Part shown: positions 40,001 to 49,000 of the stretch, piece after piece
Position numbering within the stretch: position 1 is the first letter of the stretch
How the letters are laid out: each line of letters begins with the position of its first letter
NCBI GenBank assembly: GCA_027943335.1
Contig: BSBK01002080.1
Location: 562,001 to 626,000, forward strand
DNA from: Chamaecyparis obtusa
Taxonomy: Eukaryota; Streptophyta; Pinopsida; Cupressales; Cupressaceae
Length of the DNA stretch: 64,000 bases
Direction: 5' to 3'
Position numbers and translations under genes: made by a program
Notes under the pieces: generated by a model
Database searches by the model: none
Seen by the model: only the letters and a program-made list of their open reading frames with translations
What the model was told of the DNA's origin: nothing

Positions 40001-43000
40001 AATGGATTTCACATGAAAGATATTCAGTTTAAACAGCGAGCTTGTATTCCCTTGTGCAGATTTATTTATTCAAGAAACAAATTCTTATACAACACCAGTC
40101 TAAGGAATTGAATCCATCTTATCCTTTGTCAACATGATTGAGAGAGAAATGACATCCCAACCTAATTCAATCTCGAATGCTGAAGAAACTGTTTCGCTTA
40201 TCCTGGTATGGTCACAACTGTTCTTCCCACCAACGCGTATACTCCTGTAGCGATGTTGTGTGTGTCAAGAATTTTGCACTACTAATTGGGCGCACCAACC
40301 GTATCATACACCAATCTCACGCATGTATTATCCCAACCTCAAATGCTCGTAATATAAATCTACAACTGCCCTGCTCAGTTTAATGGTTGAGCAGGAAACT
40401 CAATCTCTCAACAACCCTACTCACATTTTGAGCTCCGAACTGTTTGTGGAGAGGTATATAAACAACCTACCTCTCCTCATTTTGGCAACCACATTCAAGA
40501 TTTCATCCAAACAAGAAGTAAACATTCCAAGCTCAAGTATTCAAGTACTTCCAAGACAAATTTCAAGCATCCAAGGCATGATCAAAGCTATCTTCTCTAT
40601 TGTAGAAAGCTTCTCTCTCATGAAGGCCAAGCAAAGGAGATCACAATCAAAAGAAGAAGCATGTAGCATATTTGTCCATCTCCATCCATTCAAGCATTCA
40701 TCCCATCCTCCATATCAAGCATTGTAGCAAACTACAACAATCATTATGCAAGGCATGTCTTTCATGACTTCCTTTTAGGTTTTTTGTGTGAAATCAAGCT
40801 ATTACATCAAGTATCAACATTTGTAATCACATTTAAAGAAGCATTTACGTTGCAAATGTATAAGACACTTCATGTTTCAGATCTAGACTCTGCTCTGTGT
40901 TAGCACGCTTTCCTTTATTTCATTTCAATTTCATGGTTGATTCCAAACCAGGGTTTGAGTGAGGCAAACCCCTATCTACACAACAATTTCCTTCTTTTCC
41001 ATGTACACAAATGGCGCCAATGTGGGGACAAGAGATCTGGAAAATACAAGAGCTTGACTACCGTCTCCAACTGAAATCATTGAAAAGTGCAGGGAATAGA
41101 CTGACCCAGTCGACCAAGTCCCTCCAAAACAATTTCAAATTGCATCACAAGTTAGTTGCGAGTTCTGTTTTTTGTTTCTAACATCAAAATCAACGTGTCA
41201 AGTTTCTGTCAATCGGTGTGCATAGAAAGTCACTTTTTCCTTCATTTCATCTTACATATTACATCTCTCGATCAATTGTCCTCTTTTCCATTTTAAATTT
41301 AATGAAGGATTAGATACTCATTAAGTGTTTGAACTTTGGGCCTTTCTATAATGTCCCACTCTTGAAATAATTATTACTAATAAAAAAAATATTCAATTGT
41401 ATATTATAACCATATATATAGTAAATGATTATACAAGTAATAAATAAGGTCATTAATAAATGTTCTTTTACATGAATTGTATATACATGATAAATATTCA
41501 TTATTGTGGATCATATTAACAATTATATAAATAAAAACAAAGGAATGTTTATTAATGAATATTGACTATTAAAAAATATAAATGAATATTTATTAACGAA
41601 TATATATGTATTCATTTAAAAACATATTAACCAAAATATAAAATGAAACCAAATAAAACGAAATATCACTAACTATATTATCGATTAAAGTTGTCGATTA
41701 GATTAATAAATGCTAACTAATAATCATGACGACAATCTGAACGTTAACAATAACAAAGTATGTGATGGAGTTTGTTACTGGATTGCCTTGTGTGGAGTCT
41801 AAGGAATTAACAAAACAAGCCAGAAGGTTGTGATTATAATCTTCATTTATTAAATCTGTATGCTCGTATAAATCCTACTTGCAGTTCCTTAATCATTGTA
41901 CAAGGGAGTGATAGTTCTTTAATCGCTGTACAAGGGAGCGATTGGGCAATGAAAGGAATTATACAGCGATCATATTATGTAATCAGTAATCTTGCTAAAC
42001 CAATGGCTACAAAAGAACTCATTTAGAGGTATCTTATCATTTGCCAAAGGATGTCTCTGTTTTGGTTTAGAAATATAAGAATAGGAATAGAGGGGAATAC
42101 AAAAAGACATGGGGGATATTGGGCATGAATCAAAGGAATGAAAGAACACAATATATAAGAGCGATATTTTTAGTATATGACAAAAAGCTCATTGATAAAG
42201 AATAAGGATCAGCCATCGATTAAATATTATTATAACAAATATATTTATAATCGATGAATATATATACATAAAAATAAAATATGAAGGTGACTAATTATAT
42301 ATATATATATATATAGTAAATATGTTTTATTATTAATAATCAGAATTCTATATATGTCATTATTGATAATCAGAATTATATATGATTTATATATGTTAAT
42401 GAGAATGAAATTGGAATTATATCAGTTTTGTTATATATATTTTGTAAAGAGCCCAGCTGGCTCTTGCTCTATCAATGTTGAATGATGATGATTTTTATTT
42501 TTTTCAATTGTTTTGCAATTTTTTGTAATTTTCAAATATATGTTTTTTATTTGCTTTTCCAGAATATAGACAACAATTACAATGCATAAAGTTAATGCAA
42601 TTCATAACTATTTATTTTCAATAATGCATTCATATGCAAGATATAAATAACGATATTTTAGGATAATTGCAGATTGATTACAGTATTAATGCAACTTATT
42701 AAGATGAAACCGCAGCTGCTATTGGCTTGAACGCAGTTTCTAATGGTGAATTGCTGCCCTTGGGATGATAGACGCAGCACTAAATGAACTTCATTCACAG
42801 CCTTGGGAAGTTGAAACGCTGCCACAGACACAAGGCAGCCTTCTTCCTTAAATCGCAGCTCACATACATTAATCGCAGCCCTCTTGATGTTGCACACGAC
42901 ACATACAAATATGTTCGCTTTTAAGATATATGACACCTACCTCAGAGGAATCCTCTACACAGCACTAAGCCTAATACAATTCAGAGAAAATCGAAACCCT

Positions 43001-46000
43001 TGAAGAACTCTCGGCAAAGATCTAACAAATTTGGTATACAACAGCACCAAATTGTAACCAGAATAATCAGAATTACTTCTTAGATACTCAGAGCACAATT
43101 CATCACTTATTTCAATGATTCAAAGTGCAAATGGAGGAGGAATCAGTCCTCACAAACCCTAGTTGGAACTCTTCAGCAATTTCTCCAAATAATTAAAAAG
43201 CAAAGCCAAGAATGTGGTTCGAATTCTCATAAGGTTGTAAATATTATATTTAATTCAATAGCTTCTCAATGACACTTTTCACTTAAAAGCCACATGCTTT
43301 ATGGTTGCACATTTGAAATATAATAAATTATTATATTTCCCTCCACTTTAATGATGAAAATGACCCTTTCATTAAAATAATGCTATTCTAACACATAGGG
43401 TCCCTGTTTTATGTGCTCAAAATTTAAAACTTCCCAACTCAGTTCCAACGAGCTATAACACCAAGGTGCCCAATATACAATCCCAATAAAAATAACAACC
43501 TTAGCCAATATAATTAAATAATAATCAAAATTCAACCGTCTTGTGAAAATGACTGAAGAAGCATCAAAAATGAAATCTGACAGCACAGGCATGATCCTAA
43601 TGATGAAAGGCGATGAATGAACCTAACGGAGTGACTTTCTAAAAATAGATGCTCCCTCCAAGAATCTTGGAGCCCAAACCAGAAGCCAAAAATAAAAACT
43701 GAGAGCATCATTTAATTCCTCTAATACATCTAAGCTCATCGAAACCAACTGTTGACTTATTATAAATAGTAAGTCCCTAAAAACAAGCCAAAACCCACAT
43801 CAGGGCCCTCTAATCACCAGTATTAGCCTACAAGGACCCCGTGATAGGCGAAATCTAATAACTCAGATGCTCGCTCAAAATGGGGACATTACATATTTAT
43901 TTATATTTTCATAAAATAAAATATTAATATATATTTGGTCAATTCCTTAACAACTCACTAATTACTATTAAGAGGATAGGGAGCGTGTGTAGGAAGAGGT
44001 AGGTAAATCGGTCACATGATGGAAAGATCCCAAGATAGGTAGAACCTTGAGGGAATCCACTTGTAGACTGTGCAAGTGTCATAGCATAGTAAATCTACCA
44101 TCTTTCTTAAGGTCTATGATTAGGAGTGAAGTAAGGAATTAGAGGTTAAGTATATATTGTGAATTAGAGATTATTCTTAATATAATATGATTTAAATGCA
44201 TAATGACGTATGACAATTATTGGGAATTGGCATCCTCTTAGTATGAAACATTATAAGTTGCCATTCCCAAGGGCAATTCAAACCCTAATTGAGAATTTTA
44301 GAACAAATTTAAGTAAGGTCTTAAATGGGATAATTACACTTTCAAGCCTAGTGGGTCATCTTCCTTCCAAATGCGACATAGGTAATATGGACACTCATAC
44401 CCCATTACACATATCCCCATTTCTTATGTTACAAATATCAATCAGTAGCCACACTTCTTATAGGTGGAGCCTAACAATGTGCTGATTTTACAAACAACTC
44501 TAGGAAATCATCTATGAGATGTATTTTGTAGTAAATGCCGCACCTTCTTTAAGGATTTACTAACTTTACTCCATGCATACTAGTGCTAAAACCAAAGCTA
44601 CAGTGTCCAATACTAGTCCAATATATATCTGCTCAGACCTGATGCTGATATTTTGCTTAAAAAATATTAGTTTTTGCAATTAATCCGTCAAACCAACTTT
44701 GACATTTTTAAAACCAAAAGTTTACCCTTCTGTGTAGGACTTCTAGGTTCTTTTTGTCTCATTTCTGCAACAAGTTTTTCCCCAATTTCCCCCAAGCCTG
44801 ACATTAACTTTATTGTTTCCTGATAAATTGAAAAAAACATATATTATAATATGGTTTGCCAACCTATTCCTGGAAAAAAAATTGCTACTGTGGACCACAA
44901 ACCTCACATGTGCAGTATGCCGTCATACAGTCCTATACTCAGTAGAATTCTCTAATTTCACTAATAAGAATTTAAGTAGTTAGCATTGAGGAAACAACCA
45001 TCAAAGTAAACATCAGATCTGAATTCACAGAATCTATAAAAGTTGAAGCATAAGCTACATCGAGCATTACTCAATACTCTACCCAGTACCAAAATGAAGA
45101 TATTAAGACCACCAAATGAAGCGATAAAGATCATGGCCATCACATAATATCAAATATTTGAACAACCATTTAAGAAATGATAAAAATTAAAAATATTTAA
45201 ATCCACCTGGTCATGTGACAGTTGAGATATATGGAGCAGGCCCTCTGTATCACCACCTAAGTTAACAAAAGCCCCGTAATCTTTAATGGATGTTACAACA
45301 CCTTTATAAAGACCTCCCAGTTCAATTTCACGTCCAACAATAGAATCAACCTATTCACATCAAAGCAACATCAATTTCACGAACAACAATAGAATTGACC
45401 AGTTAACATGAAACATCCTATTGAGTGCAACACATGAACAAGTCTAGTAAATTATTTTCTTCTTTTCACTCAATTTTTCACTAAGTGAAATATTTACAAA
45501 TTAAGGAAGGAAACAAGAAAATAACTCTTCTAGGAGTAAATAGAAAACCCGAAACCCAGAAGCTAAGAAAACTTTAAAAGCACCCTGTTATGCCAGCACA
45601 TGTCCAATAAATTTGTTTTACACGATGTTTAAAACTTCAAATTAAGAATATGCAGCATATAAATCACAGAAACAGCAGTCCACAAAACAAATGTCCTTGT
45701 AAAACACTACCTAAATGCCTCAGACAAGACTAGATTACTATCTTTAAATCAAGAAAAAGTGTAAAGGAATCAACAGTTGATGATAAAACAATTAAGATCA
45801 ATTTCACGATCAACAATAGAATTGACCAGTTAACATGAAACATCCTATTGAGTGCATCACGTGAACAAATCTAGTAAATAATTTTCTTCTTTTCACTCAA
45901 TTTTTCACTAAGTGAAATATTTACAAATTAAGGAAGGAAACAAGAAAATAATTATTCTTAGGAGCAAATACAAAACCCAGAAGCTAAGAAAACTTTAAAA

Positions 46001-49000
46001 GCACCCTGTTATGCTGGCACATGTCCAACAAATTTGTTTTAGACGATGTTTAAAACTTCAAATTAAGAATATGCTGCATATAAATCACAGAAACAGCGGT
46101 CCACAAAACAATTGTCCTTGTAAAACACTACCTAAACGCCTAAGACAAGACTAGATTACTATCTTTAAGCCAAGAAAAAGTGTAAAAGTATCAACAGTTG
46201 CTGATCAAACAATTAACCAAATAAAGACAAAGTTATAATTATGTAGGAAACATTATTAAAACTTGGAGATACACATCTTGATATTGATTTCCATCTCGAC
46301 TGACCCAAGATGGATCACATAGTCTTTCATGAAGCCAAGATGCCACTTCATTTAAGTGAGGGAAGGCAAAATAGAAAGGTGAGCATCATAGAGCATGGGA
46401 TGTCATATGGAGTGATAAGTAGCTAGTTGAACCAATGGGTTCATCCAGAATCAATGTAGATCCAATAGATTCTTCAGCCTTCTCTTTTGTTTTTATATTA
46501 AATAAATCAGCAACATTTGTTTCTCTTTTGGTCTTCTTTCCCTTTCGTCTACTAGTAGTGGTAGTGGAGTGGGTGTGGTTGTGCTACTCAGGCATATTAG
46601 CTTGCACATTCTCTATTGGAGTCCCTATTTTCAATCCCTCCCCCTCCATGTGTAATCTAGTGGCCTCAAGTTTTTCTTCTTGTGTAATTTTTTTGCAACC
46701 TTCGACCCCTTGCCCAGCTTTCCATAAAAGATGGCAATACGCTCTAGAGTAGCTCCCAAATAATGTTTGTGACACAGATGGCACTCCCATTCCCCACTAC
46801 CCCCTGATTTTTTTTCTTATTCTTGTCTACTCTTGAGGCAAATTGTAGCAGAGGTTTCTTAGGGTTGAATGAGCCTTTGGCATATTTTTTGAGGATTTTG
46901 AAAAGGCACTCAAATGGATTAGAGGTTGCTCCATCTTCCATATGAATATCCACATCACATGAAGATCCCCCTATGGCTTCCCTAGAAATAGGTCTTTTTC
47001 TTTGTAATATTTGAGTTTCTTGCATAACAACATCAATGCTATCACCACTTCCCTCACTCTCACTACTGCTCACGTTTTCAGATTTGCAATGTAATATAGT
47101 GCTGCAAGTTATTAAAAAAAAAAGATATTTCAATGTTTCATTCAAAATGCCCTCTCTATATGATGAAAAAAAATGAAAAATGGAAACAAATGGAAACTAT
47201 GATAAAACTAGAAATGAGAAGAGTTAGACTTTTAGTGTTTTAATGGTCAAAATAGGGTTTACAATATTTTATCATGCTAGACGACTTCCAAACAATTATC
47301 ACTTGTATTTGTTAAAGTTATTGGAAGGTGACGATCTTACAATAACTTGATCTTCTATCATGATAGACATCTTATGATGGCTGAAACAGATCATGATAGA
47401 TGATATATTGCATGGTGGATTAAGTTCCTTAAACAGGCCATGATCTTCTATTGTGATAGACATCTTGTGATGGCTGAAACAGATCATGATAGATGGCATC
47501 TTCTATTGCGATAGACATCTTGTGATGGTTGAAACAGATCATAATAGATGGCATGTTCTATTGTGATAGACATCTTATGATGGCTGAAACAGATCATAAT
47601 AAATTATGTGAATATTCTTATGGTAAGTGCACATTACCTATGAACAACATCACCTATGAACATTTGTTGAGTACTTGGTGGATATCATGAGACTTGATAT
47701 TCTGCAGGCCATTACTCTAAGCACTTGGTGAATATCATGAGACTTGATATTTTGTAGGCCAATGCTCTTGATATCATGAGATGATATCTATATGAACTAT
47801 TGAGTACTTGGTGGACATCATGAGAATTGATGTTGGTAGGCCATTACTCTAAGCACTTGGTGAATATCTTGAGAGTTGATATTCTGCAGGCCAATGCTCT
47901 CGATGTCATGAGATGATATCTTTATGAACTCTTGAGTACTTAAGTGAATGTCATGTGTTGACATTTTGATAGGCCAATACTCAAGATATCAAATGGATAG
48001 AATCGCCGATGGAGGCAATCCACCCGAGGACTTGTGGATAGAATTGCCGATGGAGGCAATCCACCTGAGGACTTGTGGAGAGAATCACCAATGGAGGCAA
48101 TCCACACATTGAGACTGTTTCTATTGATTACATCATGAGGATGATGCCTTTATTTCTTACATCATATAATTGATGTTGTCAAGTGTCTTAAGTGTTGGCA
48201 TTGGATTGATTTATCATCCCTAGCTAAGAGGGAGTGTTGATGTTTGTAGCATCCGTCAAATAAGTAATACTGACTATATGATTATTATGAGAAATGATTT
48301 ATTATATATATACATATATATCAATATATATAATAATTAATATTACTATATACATTGATATATATAAAGTTAGATTATATTTATTCTCATAATAACTAAG
48401 TTAAATTGATAAAATACATTAATGAATAGACACGTCCCATGAAGGGACATGTCTCTTCTTGTCCTTGTCATGTATAAATACAAAGAGATCGATGCATTTG
48501 GAAAAACATACAATCAAATAGTGCTATTACATTTGCAATGATCCTAAAACTTTAACAATGGTGAATTGTTTATCGATGTTATGATATGCATATTTGATTT
48601 CTCTCTCTATAAATAAAAATTCCCCTATTTTTTTTATAGTCGTCCCCTAAAAATTGGCTCTGAAATGTACCCATACCAGAAACACATCCCCGTCCCCTAA
48701 AATGTCCCGATCCCAAAAACTCCATGAAGCATAGAAAAAAATGATGAATTGTGCATTTCCGCTTTCAACAAGTAACAAATAAAATCCCAAGTTTACTAAT
48801 AAACAGTAACAAATAATAACAAATCAAGTGCACAGGTGGAGAATGGTGGAATATGCCAATAGATGACCCATATTATATTTGACAAAGAGTAATCTATATT
48901 CATAGTTTGCTCATGAATATATGAAAATATTCATTGTTTTACAATATGGTCATGACAACATTCTCAACTAGCATGTTCAATTTCTTTGAAATTTCTATAA

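Larger units (their letters stand above)
7128..45206 (-). other. 38-kb intron of the PNP2-like gene
   Basis: It is bounded by a minus-strand donor CAG|GTGGAT (exon end 45207) and an acceptor TTGCAG|ATC (exon start 7127). Both flanks are in phase 0 and together make one continuous S1 domain. It contains at least seven transposable elements, two of them complete with target-site duplications. 7128-8958 is plain intron sequence with no recognisable feature. Confidence 0.8.

Noticed and set aside
46435..46752. Plus-strand frame of 105 codons
   Set aside because: Shadow of the minus-strand BED-finger fragment.
47243..48562. ATGGT at 47243 and 48558 as target duplication of the truncated LTR copy
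   Set aside because: The upstream match lies before non-homologous sequence and the 5' LTR is missing; five bases can match by chance.
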